Below are positions 1 through 10,739 of a DNA stretch of 64,000 bases, piece by piece (the first letter of the stretch is position 1; the number at the start of each line of letters is the position of its first letter). The translations under genes were made by a program, and so were the position numbers. Source of the DNA: Dendrolimus kikuchii (Eukaryota; Arthropoda; Insecta; Lepidoptera; Lasiocampidae); NCBI GenBank assembly GCA_019925095.2, contig CM034403.1, forward strand, positions 1,664,690 to 1,728,689, in the 5' to 3' direction. The notes beneath the pieces are model-generated. The model saw only the letters and a program-made list of their open reading frames with translations, ran no database searches and was not told the origin of the DNA.

Positions 1-143
1 AACACCTATGTACGCATACATTTATAGCAATAAATGATTATTCTATTCTATTCTATATTTCAGGATGAATCTCTCGCGCAAATCATTGGCCGCAACCAAG
101 ATTTCTTAAACCTTGGTTGCACCACCTTAAACCGTAATCTTTT

Positions 144-996
144 CTTAAGTTTTCGCGACTAGTATACAAAAATAAAACTACGTTTTAACGGTTTTAAGCG
201 CGGTGATTTATTTGATTTTTATTATTCCGACGTTTCAGCCACTTTTCAGTAGCCGTGATCACGGAAGACAAAGATATCCAGGGTCAATGAGTATTGTAAA
301 AATTTTATTTAGACTACCGACAACTTGTTCATTTTAATTATTTAGTTTTAACTTTTGTTTATGGCTATTATTTACTCTATTGAAGCCTAATCTAACTAAC
401 CACAGCTTCGCAACATGTTGTGACTTGAAGAGAAGAGACGCGGCGCAAGAGACTAAGATAGAAGATAAAGAGATAAAGTTTGTGAGTTTGTGACGTTGTA
501 GGGGGGTAATCTGTGGACCTACTAAACCGATTTTAAAAATTCTTATACTGTTAGAAAGCTACGTTAACAGGGAGTATCATAGGCTGTATAACATGACGCT
601 ATATACCACGGGAGCTGGAGAAAGCACGCGTAAAACCGCGCCGGGCCGCTAGTTTTATATAATATTAAAATGGGTGGGAGGAAATATATATATATAAAGA
701 AATTATCAATCAAGTTGGTTTGTGATCCGGTGCACGCAGAAAGAGCTCACAGTGTCTTGAGATCTGGCAGTTGGTTTTTTCTGTGTTTGGACCTTAATAG
801 TTTTGATGATCCGATCCCACATAGGTGGTACTTGTCAATCATCTTCTCTATTGAAATTTGGGTGTTTTTTGATTTCAATAGCCTCACGCATCATTCTAGG
901 TATGAAACGATTCTCTTTCGCGAGGATTTGTGGTTTATCAAATCTGATGTAGTGGTTGAGTTTGTCCAGCTTGTATACTAGTCGCGAAAACTTAAG
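144..996. mobile_element. Foldback/TIR element, family C, long copy
   Basis: The two ends form a perfect 30-bp inverted repeat (140-169 and 971-1000) containing TTCGCGACTAGTATAC. Inside the left arm is a block with the palindrome CCGTGATCACGG. The same arm recurs near 7.6, 16.7, 40.1, 41.6 and 47.7 kb. No transposase is visible, so this is a non-autonomous element of uncertain superfamily. A Helitron-like element lies within it. Open frames here are chance. Confidence 0.7.
459..652 (+). mobile_element. Helitron-like non-autonomous element
   Basis: The right end reads GCCGGGCCGCTAG followed by T, the CTAG/T terminus of Helitrons, with a GC-rich hairpin (AACCGCGCC region) just inside. A near copy ends at 60982. 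It lies inside the foldback element at 144-996. The left boundary is approximate. Confidence 0.55.
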
Positions 997-1074
997 AAAA
1001 TATTATGTGATATATAGATAGAAGATTAGTCTAACGAAATAAGGCGACAATGTTTACTCTGCCTATCGATGTTA

Positions 1075-1528
1075 GGGCCTGTGCACACCATGTTTCTTAA
1101 ACGCGCAGTCGAAGCGCGTTTTAGGAACGCGCGTCGACGGCCCGCTTTAATCCTACAGGACAGTTTTTGTCGTTTGTATCGATACAAACGCGCGTTAGCA
1201 TCGCGTTTGTATTGTCAAACGCGCGGCACCGGCGCGTCTGTATCGATACACACGGGCAACGAAGTAAATGTGAATCTACGCTAGTAGCAATCGAGCAATT
1301 TGGTGCACCGCACATCTTTGGAACAAAAAAATGCCAGCGCGTTTGTATCGATACACACGCGCGTTTGCATCGCGTCTGTATCGCTACACACGCGCGTCTG
1401 TATCGATTCAAACGCGTATTTGAATTTATACAGATGTGCAAAAGTCTACAGGCTGCGTCTGACTTGCGTGCGTATCGCTACAAACGCGCGTCAACGGCGC
1501 GTTTAAAAAACGTGGTGTGCACAGGCCC
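1075..1528. mobile_element. PIF/Harbinger-like MITE with internal repeats
   Basis: The element is bounded by TTA on both sides (1072-1074 and 1529-1531), matching the 3-bp duplication of PIF/Harbinger. Its termini are inverted: GGGCCTGTGCACACCA at the left and the reverse complement at the right. The interior is CpG-rich and built of repeated palindromic units TGTATCGATACA separated by ACGCGCGT-like spacers. The ORFs across it on both strands are by-products of the repeats. Confidence 0.75.
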
Positions 1529-1721
1529 TTAAGTAGATTAATCGAATCAAATGTATACTTTGACAACGATCGCTGAACAATGCAATTAAAAAATACTACC
1601 CAAATTTCCTGCCGTACGTAATGTTTAAAAATTTCTTCGTTAGATACACCCGTATACAATCGTCTGTTAAAAATGTTAATCAAACCTTCATCTTTTTTAT
1701 CTCTTCCTATCTTCTAGCAAA

Positions 1722-2532
1722 TATTGCCAGGTATTTGCCCGTCTGGATGGCTACCACCCCTGGTCTAGAGTGTACCGCCATAACAACCTTGAGCAGTGTT
1801 CCGGCATTAGTGGCCAGTAGGCGTGTGTAGCTCTTTACTGAACCGACTCACTGATCCGAAACATTTAGGCGTTCCAAAAGATTGGAACATCAATAATGTT
1901 TCAAATGCATCATTTGGATCTGGAACATCGCGATCTCTCTGACTCTGTTCAGCGCAATCATGTCGCTTACGTGTGAGAGAGACCGACCAGAGCATAATCA
2001 ATCACAGAGCAACAAGCGTAGCGAGAGAGCAGGAAAACAATAAAATATAAGCAAATTATAATTTATTAATGATCTCAAAATTTGTAATTTTTTCAAATAT
2101 TACTATGAATATTCATCTTTATTTCAACCTTAACGCCGTCTGCCTCAATATGCCTGCTACACGACATATATATATATCTGTATTTTTATCTTTGACAAGT
2201 TTGACACGATGTATCACATGAAACCGCAGCCCGTTTCTCAGCCTCAGTCCGCGACGTTCCATAACAAGACAACCGTGATTTTATATCTTTGACTCAATGT
2301 TCCAAATGTTCCAAATGAAACATATCAGTGATCCGGAACATTTTACTGTTCCAGATACAAATGTTCCAATCGCAAAAATGTGACATTTTTCCCACGCCTA
2401 GTGGCCAGGCTCCAGTACCATCTACGAGTACGGCAACAAATTACGGTTGCAAATGTTTATAGGCGACGATAACCACTCTCCATCACAGTTAAGCCGTCAG
2501 CCTGTCTACTGTATTCCAGCAATAAAAAAAAA
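1722..2532 (+). mobile_element. Poly(A)-tailed retroelement, family A, split by a hAT insertion
   Basis: The two halves (about 1722-1817 and 2401-2532) match the roughly 320-bp family A found about a dozen times here. It starts near GTGCAGGAACGGAG and ends CTGCAATAAAA, so it moves by reverse transcription. It could be a SINE or a LINE 3' end. This copy is diverged and 5'-truncated. Confidence 0.7.
1818..2400. mobile_element. hAT-like MITE with exact 8-bp TSD
   Basis: The termini are TAGGCGTG and CACGCCTA, flanked by an exact 8-bp duplication GTGGCCAG (1810-1817 and 2401-2408), the hAT hallmark. Both subterminal regions carry several GTTCCA motifs in both orientations, which resemble transposase-binding repeats. 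It interrupts a family A copy. Confidence 0.82.
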
Positions 2533-2650
2533 CTTCAGGTTTATCGACGTTTTTGAACCATCGTTTTTACAGAGACATTTAGAATAGAATATACTTTATT
2601 ATACAAAAATGCTACATAAAATCAAGAATATTAATAATATACAAGACCCG

Positions 2651-3180
2651 CAGGGGGGCTTTGTGGCGAAGCCTTAGGTGAGTAGCGACACCTCGTACCT
2701 GACTCCGGGGGCCAAGGCAAAGCCCCCGCCTCCGTGCTTGCCTTAACCAGCCGGCACGGAGTGGAGATCGCTAGAGCTAAGACTCAAGCTCCAGGGGTGG
2801 AAGTGATAAATGGCATCACGTCACACACCCCTTAGCCACTCACACCCATGTTGCCCCTGCCCATGGCATTTTTAGGGGCCCATGCAGGGAGTGGCAAGTC
2901 ACCGTCTGCCCATTTTTCCATGTTCCCCGAACATTGCGACGGGCAGACGCCATAGTCCCCATATTCCCAGACCCCTTGTACCACTAGCAGTTCACCCCAA
3001 TATCCTGGTACTTTTTGTCTTCATTTCCCACAATAGTCCTACACTGGCCGGGGCTTGTCCTTGGGTGCATCACTATATGTTGTAGACAGGGATAATCGTC
3101 GGTCAGTGTCGCGCCACATTTTCATTAAATTTGTCAAGGGGCCTCTACGTGTTGGCCTACTCATGGCCCCACGCAAGCCT
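2651..3180 (+). repeat. Family D repeat (GC-rich), copy 1
   Basis: A GC-rich block that begins CAGGGGGGCTTTGTGGCG and ends in CCCCACGCAAGCC. It is homologous, in reverse orientation, to 4755-5370 and 5396-6014. Probably the 3' part of a non-LTR retroelement, but no conserved protein domain was seen. The ORFs in it have no recognised homology. Confidence 0.65.
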
Positions 3181-3300
3181 TCCAACAAGTACAGTCGGCG
3201 GTCTTATCGCTAATACTGATTTCTTTCAGGCAACCTTTGGATGGAGTATAGGAAAGACGTCAAAAGTCGGTAGTTGCTAAATCAGCACTTGTACAATAAT
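3181..3300 (-). repeat. LINE 3' UTR fragment
   Basis: The stretch CGGTCTTATCGCTAAT...TTCAGGCAACC matches the reverse complement of the LINE 3' region at 12365-12410 and the fragment at 48440-48600. Only the inner part remains. Confidence 0.4.
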
Positions 3301-3356
3301 TTACTTTTTTAATATATAAATAGTAATTTAGAAGATAATTGAATAAATATAAACAA

Positions 3357-3690
3357 CTAGCGACCCCGGCAGACGTTGTCCTGCTCTGAAAAAATAAAAA
3401 TCATGGACCCGATCCCAGCGCCACCTACCGGTTCTAATTGCGAATCTAAACCATCCGGGAACCCACTCAAACACACAAAAACAAAATCACCAAAATCGCT
3501 GCAGGTGATAAGGAGAATTGTAGAACCCGATTTCAGCGCCATCTACCGGTTCCAATTGTGGATCTAAACCATCCCGGGACCCACTAAAATACACACACAA
3601 AATTTCATCAAAATCGGTGAAGTCGTTCTCAAGTTATAAAATTACAACGAAAAGTATAATTTTATAACTTGAGACAGTTTGCTGTCGAAA
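3357..3690 (-). mobile_element. Helitron-like element
   Basis: On the minus strand the element ends GCCGGGGTCGCTAG/T, with the GCCGGG block also seen at 4229 and 9905. It contains two diverged copies of a roughly 140-bp unit around CCACCTACCGGTTC and CCATCTACCGGTTC. Near its other side an 18-bp perfect inverted repeat (3627-3644 and 3657-3674) forms a hairpin. Confidence 0.55.
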
Positions 3691-3694
3691 CGCT

Positions 3695-3965
3695 TGGACC
3701 ATGGGGTCCTGAGGCCATGAGCCTCTACTAAAATTTATCAAAAGTACTCATTGACTCTTCAGGTGATCAGAGGGCTGGTGCTTACCTCGGCCAACGTATC
3801 AGTATGGCGATCCAGCGAGGAAACATAGCCAGCCTTCTGGGCACCTTACCCATAGAAGACGGTGATCTAGGCTCAGTATTCTACTTATAGTCTTGAGGGA
3901 CTATGAGTAGAATACAATACAAATAAGTTAAGTTTTCTTGCATTGTATTCGATTATATGTAATTT
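3695..3965 (+). pseudogene. LINE reverse-transcriptase ORF, extreme C-terminus
   Basis: A short reading frame ends ...[19 protein letters not shown], then LLGTLP and a stop near 3890, followed by a 3' UTR with TTGAGGGACTATGAGTA. The same frame and UTR recur at 56150-56390, which lacks about 39 bp present here. It looks like the tail of a LINE ORF2. The clade is not determined and the copy is inactive. Confidence 0.55.
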
Positions 3966-4028
3966 TATAATTGTTTTGTGAATAAAAAATTTACAGAATT
4001 ATGTACCTACTATACAAAACACATTATA

Positions 4029-4228
4029 TCTTTATATATATAATTCTTCTGTACGTGTGTTGACAGTGAACTCCTAAACGGCTGGACCGATTTGAATGAA
4101 TTTTTTTGTGTGTGTTCAAGTTGATTCGAGGATGGTTTAGATTCAAAGTTGGACCCGGTAGGTGGCGCTGCACTCGGGTTCTAAATTTTATTTATTCAGG
4201 GCAGAACAACGTCTGCCGGGACAGCTAG
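4029..4228 (+). mobile_element. Helitron-like element, short full-length copy
   Basis: It begins A/TCTTTATATATA and ends ACAGCTAG/T, fitting Helitron insertion between A and T. Total length is 200 bp. A GTCTGCCGGGAC segment precedes the end. It is homologous to 3357-3690 and 9775-9905. Confidence 0.6.
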
Positions 4229-4480
4229 TATACTTATATATACATAGCAGATACCATTCAAATCGTTGATATTTCGCTCATCCGTCTATTTTGCCTCAAA
4301 ATTTTTATTACAGAAGTAAATATAAGTAGTGTAACAGTTTCTATTGTTGGCTTGCTCCCAATGAAAATAGGTGACATTTTTTGCGTCGTTGACCCCGATT
4401 CTAAGACATGCAGTCTACGGTTTTTTGACCTTACATAGGTTAATAAACTTCATATATGCTCTATTGAGTTATTATCAAGT

Positions 4481-4752
4481 CGTGGTAGCGTAATGGCTAA
4501 CGCACGCGTCCCAAGCCCAAATGGCGCGGGTTCGATCCTGGCCGGAACGCATGCACCACTTAGGCAGTTTTCTGACCTAATGTGCATATTGTTACAATTA
4601 CCACGTGCTAATAACGGTAAAGGAAAACATCGTGATGCAACCTGCACATCGAGATAACCGATGTGTCAAACCTGCTTAGCCGCCTTGGACAAGCGTGGGG
4701 GGTATACTGTCCGTTCCCCTATAAGGAGGAGGCCCGAGCCCAGCTGTATTGA
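4481..4752 (+). mobile_element. tRNA-derived SINE, family 1
   Basis: It carries an RNA polymerase III A box (TAGCGTAATGG, 4486-4496) and B box (GGTTCGATCC, 4529-4538) 32 bp apart, then a tRNA-unrelated body. A second copy lies at 57497-57795 and a fragment at 21478-21540. It does not fold as a tRNA gene, so it is a SINE and not a tRNA. Confidence 0.75.
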
Positions 4753-4754
4753 TG

Positions 4755-5370
4755 TTTTTCAAGACCACGGGCCATAAAAATGGCCCGGACTTTTGGGGGG
4801 CTTGCGTGGGGCCATAGGAAGGCCAACTCGTAGAGGCCCCTTGACAAATTTAATGTAAATGTGGCGAGACACTGACCGGCGATTATCCCTGTCTACACTA
4901 TATAGTAATGAACCCAAGGACAAGCCCCGGCCAGTGTAGGACTATTGTGGGAAGTGAGAACAAAAAGTACCGGGCTATTGTGGTGAACTGCTAATGGTAG
5001 TAGGGGTCTGGGAATATGGGGACTATGGCGTCTGCCCGTCGCAATGTTCAGGGAACATGGAAAAATGGGCAGACGGTGACTCGCCACTCCCTGCATGGGC
5101 CCCAAAAAAATGCCATAAAGACAGGGGCAACATGGGAGCGAGTGGCTAAGGGGTGTCGAGAGGTGGACTGCAGGTTCACCTCAGCTACTTCCGAAGTTAG
5201 GCCATTTATCACTTCCACCCCTGGAACTTGAGTCTTAGCTCTAGCGATCTCCACTCCGTGCCGGCTGGCTAAGGCAAGCACGGAGGCGGGGGCCTTGCCT
5301 TGGCCCCCGGAGTCAGGTACGAGGTGTCGCTACTCACCTAAGGCTTCGCCACAAAGCGCCCCTGCAGGTG
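4755..5370 (-). repeat. Family D repeat, copy 2
   Basis: Reverse-oriented copy of the 2651-3180 repeat, longer at its 3' side, where GGCCATTTTTATGGCC forms a palindrome (near 4778-4793). A head-to-tail neighbour follows after about 25 bp. Frames in it (for example 5048-5281) are conserved between copies only as DNA similarity. Confidence 0.7.
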
Positions 5371-5395
5371 TATATATGTTTATTACAACTGTATG

Positions 5396-6014
5396 TCTTT
5401 GAAGACCACGGGCCATAAAAATGGCCCGGACATTTGGAGGGCTTGCGTGGGGCCATGGGAAGGCCAACACACACGTAGAGGCCCTTTGACAAATTTAATG
5501 TAAATGTGGCGTGACACTGACCGGCGATTATCCCTGTCTACACCATATAGTATGCACCCAAGGACAAGCCCCGGCCAGTGTAGGACTATTGTGGGAAGTG
5601 AGGACAAAAAGTACCGGGCTATTGTGGTGAACTGCTAATGGTAGTAGGGGTCTGGGAATATGGGAACTATGGCGTCTGCCCGTCGCAATGTTCAGGGAAC
5701 ATGGAAAAATGGGCAGACGGTGACTCGCCACTCCCTGCATGGGCCCCAAAAAAATGCCATAAAGACAGGGGCAACATGGGTGTGAGTGGCTAAGGAGTGT
5801 CGAGAGGTGGGCTGCAGGTTCACCGAAGCTACTTCCGACGTTAGGCCATTTATCACTTCCACCCCTGGAGCTTGAGTCTTAGCTCTAGCGATCTCCACTC
5901 CGTGCCGGCTAGCTAAGGCAAGCATGGAGGCGGGGGCCTTGCCTTGGTCCCCGGAGTCAGGTACGAGGTGTCGCTACTCACCTAAGGCTTCGCCACAAAG
6001 CCCCCCTGCAGGTG
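5396..6014 (-). repeat. Family D repeat, copy 3, tandem to copy 2
   Basis: Almost identical to 4755-5370 and in the same orientation, separated by GTGTATATATGTTTATT-like sequence that is also present after this copy. Either local tandem duplication or two insertions of one family. Confidence 0.7.
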
Positions 6015-6770
6015 TATACATGTTTATTATTATTATTTCGATGTAAATATGTCTAATAACCCGTTTTGTTTATATAATTATAAAACTGAACCGATTTGAT
6101 ATATTATTTGTGTTATATTGTCCTCCGTGACTCCACCTGCTGGTACCAGTCGGAAGAACAGCGCTGGCCTTAGCTGCTAGCATTACGCTGGGTCTGGGTC
6201 CAGTTTTAGGACTTATATTGATGCCTTTATCTTTTATTTTACTCAGTATTGTTAAAATGTTTATTTGTCCTAAATAAAATAATTCTTTCTTTCTCTCTTC
6301 TTTCTAATATGTATGTGTGTACCCAGGAAAACGCAAGTGACAAATCTACCTCCCCATCCTGATAATAAGTTCCGTGTCTAGAAGCGATACGATTAAGACG
6401 TAAATTTATTACTATAGAGTCATAAAATAATTCAATCAGTGATACAGCAGAATTAATTGAATGACTAAACATCGAAAATCATATATTCGGTTTTGTAAAT
6501 GAATTTATTTTTGTGTCTAGACGTCCCAAGGTTATTAGAACATGACTCACGTTTCAGTAAAAGCTATGCATTAATATTTTTTTCGAGATTTATGAAACCA
6601 AAAATACTATGGTCACTTTTCAAAATAACAATTGACCTATTTTTATTTTCTATATCTATTACATACATACATCTTCATCGCAATACTGTCATAGTTCTAT
6701 AGTTTCAGTCAGATTAGGCTGTAACCTAAACTAAGAACTGTGTCCTTAAAAATCGTAATATCTATTTATT
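6015..6770. other. No gene seen
   Basis: AT-rich sequence with a TTCT-rich simple stretch near 6283-6303 and a retroelement-like 3' end around 6121-6290 (GCTGGTACCAGTCGG...CTAAATAAAATAATTC). The short ORFs on both strands have no recognisable domain. Confidence 0.4.
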
Positions 6771-6910
6771 TTATACATACATATAATAAAATTGTAGAGG
6801 CCAAATTTCTGTACAATGAAAAAAAAATTGCTAAAAACCGAGTCAGGGGGATATAAGAAGTGAAATAGAACTAATTTAGATTTTTTTCAAATTGTATGTT
6901 TCTCTGTTTG
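6771..6910 (+). mobile_element. Helitron-like element, 5' fragment
   Basis: Matches the first about 140 bp of the element at 19022-19692 (shared GTAGAGG, GAGTCAGGGGGAT and AATTTAGATTTTT segments). It is abutted on the right by the MITE at 6911. Confidence 0.5.
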
Positions 6911-7077
6911 AATAGTGTAAGAAAAAATGTTTTTATTGTAAAAAAAGCGTGGGGTGCATGGTATCAATAGTTATAAATATTTTATGAACAGATATGAGTA
7001 GAAGGGTTATTTTGATAATATCCTGAAAAGCACCCCACGCTTTTTTTTACAATAAAATATTTTTTTCTTACACTATT
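6911..7077. mobile_element. Foldback MITE with TA flanks
   Basis: Two arms of about 47 bp are inverted: left GTGTAAG...GCGTGGGGTGC (6916-6958), right GCACCCCACGC...CTTACAC (7030-7073). TA flanks both ends, which suits a Tc1/mariner-type MITE, but the superfamily is inferred. It would form a strong cruciform or hairpin RNA. Confidence 0.65.
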
Positions 7078-7660
7078 TTTAAATTAAATTTATTAAAATT
7101 TATTTTATATTTTTTAGTTGGATTTTCTATAAAAGCGTATTTTTTTAGTTTTTTTTTAAACTATTATTTATTTTTCATTTTTTAGTGATTATTTAGTGAT
7201 TTAATTCCCTTCTCCGTGGAAACTTTGAAAAAGAATTAAATACACTCTTATGATAAAATGGAACGTTATGTAAAAATAAGCTTTTTCAAAAAGGTTTTTA
7301 AATACAAGCTTTTGAGATCCTGCATATCATGTAGCAGCAGAGTGCTAGCCAAGACAAGTAAAACGAGCCCAAACACGACGGATCTATCTTGTTTAGTAAA
7401 GGAGTTCCTATGGCCACCTTCCGACTCCATCATCAGATCAGCTCTATGGTATCATATTATTGCATCGTCACGCGATATACATATACGTACAAAATTTCAG
7501 CTCAATCGGAAACCAGGAAGTCGATCAAATTTAACTTGAAAGATTCCGTTACTAACATACGTATGAAGCTGATAAAAGCGTATTAAAAATCAAATAAATT
7601 ACCGCGCTTAAAACCGTTAAAACGTAGTTTTATTATGTATACTAGTCGCGAAAACTTAAG
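7078..7660. repeat. Repeat-derived region ending in a family C foldback arm
   Basis: 7581-7660 is the right arm of the foldback family (CGCTTAAAACCGTTAAAACG ... TAGTCGCGAAAACTTAAG). The preceding 7300-7570 looks like internal sequence of a multicopy element and not a gene. The 93-residue frame at 7258-7539 shows no domain. Confidence 0.5.
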
Positions 7661-7694
7661 GTAATATTATTAGAATGATTATGTTTTTTATACA

Positions 7695-7992
7695 CTAGTG
7701 GTCGCTCGTGGTCGAAATTCGACCATAATAATTGACGTCAAAGACTGTTAATTTGACTTGAACAATAAACAAAAGAGTATATATGTGTGTGTGTGTCAAA
7801 TACATGGTAGGGTGTGTTGTTTGTTTGTTGTTTTTTTTTTATTGATTTAATGTATTTTTATGCATAATGTAAAAAAAATTAACATTCGTCGCTTCTTCTC
7901 TATATAAACTATAAGTGTGCGAAATTTCATACTCCTCCGCAATTTTCGTAAAAAGGGGTACAAAGTTTTTGCTTCACGTATTAATATATAGA
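7695..7992 (-). mobile_element. Helitron-like element, family B
   Basis: On the minus strand it starts A/TCTATATATTAATACG and ends with the hairpin GGTCGAATTTCGACC and CTAG/T. Two further copies: 21562-22045 and 25485-26126. A GT-rich simple stretch lies inside. Confidence 0.65.
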
Positions 7993-8006
7993 TATATTCA
8001 CTTAAT

Positions 8007-8362
8007 ACATACATACATAGCTTCATGCCAGTTCCCTTGCGGGGTAGGCACGAACAACACAGCGCCATTTAGGCTTATTCTTACACACCTCACTTCTTTG
8101 ACATTCATTACTCTTGTCATGCACGCCCGTCTGTTATTAAGGCTCCTGACATCACCTTCTGCTAGTACACGATCAATTTGATCATGGAAGGTGTGTCGTG
8201 GCCTTCCACGACTTCTGCATCCATCCACTTTTGCTTTGTATATCTGTTTAGTCATTCTTTCATCATGCATTCTTTCCACATGCCCGAACCACCGGAGCAT
8301 TCCTTTCCTTACCTTCACCCCGACACTCTCTTTCAGACCAACTCTCTTTCTTACTTCGGTAT
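8007..8362 (-). pseudogene. RTE-like LINE 3' end (5'-truncated), 12-bp TSD
   Basis: On the minus strand it encodes the C-terminal end of a LINE ORF (MLRWFGHVERMHDER, then GCRSRGRPRHTFHDQIDRVL), stops after the conserved end, and runs into a short UTR and (ATGT)n tail. Exact duplication TATTCACTTAAT flanks it (7995-8006 and 8363-8374). Some codons are disrupted, so it is a dead copy. Confidence 0.85.
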
Positions 8363-8374
8363 TATTCACTTAAT

Positions 8375-8812
8375 GACATACGTTTAAACTTACCCGCGGC
8401 TTGGTAAATGGCAAATGATATTTATCAGGCATAACTTCACATTTTATATCATAAAATCACAAAATATATATAATCAAAACAAACACAAAACTCATTTAAG
8501 CACAACACACTATAAATATAAAAAAATAGCACTGTTCTCAAAAACCTGCCAAAAGTGGTCACAAATATTTCAGTAGGACCAATGCTTTGATATAATTTAA
8601 GTTTATGACAATGAAAACAAATGTTGATATTAAGTCATAAAAAAAAGTTCACATAAAATTTAAGTAAATTCCCATAAAGACCACATGTCCGCGCACTATA
8701 CTGCAAATCTATGGTTTGTGTTATGACAGTAGTTTTGGAGACAAGTGGGTTGAAGAGCCTTGCTCTATTTTGGCCCAGCATTGACTAGTGTTTCCAACAG
8801 AGCTTACACTAT
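8375..8812. other. No gene seen
   Basis: AT-rich DNA with no plausible exon on either strand. The right part (about 8780-8812) may already belong to the flank shared with 10571-10670. Confidence 0.4.
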
Positions 8813-9124
8813 TCGAATTTCAAAATTCGGCATAAGTTTTGCCGAAAGCTAACAAAGAATACAAAAGAGTACACTACGAGAAAGATCATGCCAGGTATGC
8901 TAAGTAGGGCATTTGCCCGACTGGATAGCTACCACCTCTGGTCTAAAGTATGTCGCCGTAACAATCTTGAGTTGTGTTTCAGCATTAATGACCAGATTCC
9001 AGTCTCCCCTACGAGTGCAGCAGCGCATTTGTAGCACCTTTGGTGTTGCAAATGTCCATAGGCGATGGTAACCGGTTTCCATCAAGTGGGCCGTCTGCCC
9101 GTCTGCTGAACTGCAATAAAAAAA
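8813..9124 (+). mobile_element. Family A retroelement with extended 5' flank
   Basis: From 8905 it is family A with tail GCAATAAAAAAA. The preceding 8813-8904 (TTCGAATTTCAAAATTCGGC...) is also present, inverted, beside the family A copy at 10340-10670. So either the element is longer than other copies or a segment was duplicated. Confidence 0.65.
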
Positions 9125-9202
9125 CTACTCTTTTCTGCAATACGTCCGCTATCACAATACCACACATTGTGTCATCCTTCTTTTGTTCACAACCTTCCTT
9201 TT

Positions 9203-9422
9203 GACGGCCTCTGTGGTTGAGCGGGCTAAGCAACGCAAAGGCTCCGGGTTCGATTCCAGGTATAGTAAATTTCGGAAACGTATTCTCGCCGTTATTTAAT
9301 ATGGTCTGGGTGTTTAGGATCAGTTCCAGATTAGTCCGTTGTATATTACCCATAACACAAGCGTAACTTGCTTAATTTGGGGATACACGATATGTGTGTT
9401 TGTCTGCCGATTATTATTATTA
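9203..9422 (+). mobile_element. tRNA-derived SINE, family 2
   Basis: A box TGGTTGAGCGG (9214-9224) and B box GGTTCGATTCC (9247-9257), followed by a body ending TTTGTCTGCCGATTATTATT. Other copies: 14320-14563 (minus), 50890-51143, and a tail at 44163-44216. Confidence 0.8.
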
Positions 9423-9774
9423 CTTCACAATCCATCCGTTTCTTTATGGTCTACCTTGACACGTCTTGTCCATCCATAGATCTTTCAGTATAAGATTATT
9501 TTTTACACATAACTCTCATTCCTCGTTATTACACGCTCATATCACCTTAGTCTTCCGTACTAGTCACATAAATACGTAACAAACAATATACTTAAACAAA
9601 CGTATTGCTACGGGTCGCGAGACTCAAATTAAAACGCCGTTAGTATTACTATAGAGTTTATTAGAACTATACAAATATAACCTAACACAATAAGTCCAAA
9701 CGTAATGCAGAAGGTCGTAATTCAATAAAACGCGCAAAGTCCGTCACTTATTAGATTCCCTGGACTGATTTCGT
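9423..9774. other. No gene seen
   Basis: Contains CCGTTTCTTTATGGTCTACC (about 9438-9457), the reverse complement of a LINE C-terminal stretch like the one at 28690-28930. Otherwise AT-rich and unassigned. Confidence 0.35.
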
Positions 9775-9905
9775 GATTTTGTTTTTGTGTGTTTGAGTGG
9801 GTCCCCTGATGGTTTAAATCCACAATAGGAACCGCTAGGTGGCGCTGGGATCGGGTCCTAGATTTTTATTTTCCACAGCACGACAACGTCTGCCGGGGCC
9901 GCTAG
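9775..9905 (+). mobile_element. Helitron-like element, 3' fragment
   Basis: Ends GTCTGCCGGGGCCGCTAG/T and shares the GGTGGCGCTGGGATCGGG block with 3357-3690 and 4029-4228. Confidence 0.55.
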
Positions 9906-10339
9906 TGTTTTATATTTTTAGTTACAGACTACCTAAGACGAAGCAAAGGTATAGAATGCATCAAAAACGTTCTTCTCTGAAACAGAATTTCGTGTAAAAG
10001 CCGAAAATAAAAGTTTCGGCATTCGGCTTAAGATTAACGCCCGCCACTATTTCGTAGTGCGTTACACTTTGCGTGTTCCCGTTTTATTAATGGCGTACTT
10101 TTCACGCTGTGGCAGTCGGCCAATATTCGGCTGAGGGTATTCGCGTCACTACAGCGCACTTTATCACATCGCTGGGACTTCCGAGATCTTGTACTCGGGT
10201 TATCTCTATACAAAATGCACAGTCTACTTCAGATCAAAAATTAGTACCTACTATAACGCTGCCGGAATTGTTTTTTTTTTTCAAATATAGGCTTTTAAGA
10301 AGCTGACGGAGCCCATTTTAGGTCAAGTTTCTTAGTTTT

Positions 10340-10670
10340 TTTTTTTTTAATTGCAGGAAATCAGCAGACAGACAGACGGCCCACTTGATGGGGAGCGGTT
10401 ACCATCGCTTATGGACATTTGCAACACCAAAGTTGCTACTAATGCGCTGCTGTCCTCTTAAGGGCGGCTGGAACCTGGTCACTAATGCCGGAACACAACT
10501 CAAGGTTATTATGGCGACATACTTTAGACCAGGGGTGGTAGCCATCCAGTCGGGCAAATGCCCTACCTGGCATACCTGGCATGATCTTTCTCATAGTGTT
10601 GTACTCTTTTGTATTCTTGGTTAGCTTTCGGCAAAACTTATGCCGAATTTTGAAATTCGAATTGTGTATT
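10340..10670 (-). mobile_element. Family A retroelement
   Basis: Poly(T) at the left (tail on the minus strand), then the family A body to CCCTACCTGGCAT, then the same extension found at 8813-8904. An inverted partner of that copy. Confidence 0.65.
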
Positions 10671-10739
10671 GTCGATGCGCTGCTGCTCTTAGTTCAAATT
10701 TTATTCATACTTAGTTTTAGAATGAAGTTAGCAGTGGCG

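Noticed and set aside
1121..1532. Overlapping ORFs on both strands with repeated CIDTNA / VSIQTR phrases
   Set aside because: They arise from the palindromic TGTATCGATACA array of a MITE. Open on both strands for compositional reasons.
4486..4538. A and B boxes that look like a tRNA gene
   Set aside because: No acceptor stem or anticodon arm of a tRNA can be drawn, and copies with the same long body recur, so it is a SINE. The same holds for the SINE 2 copies.
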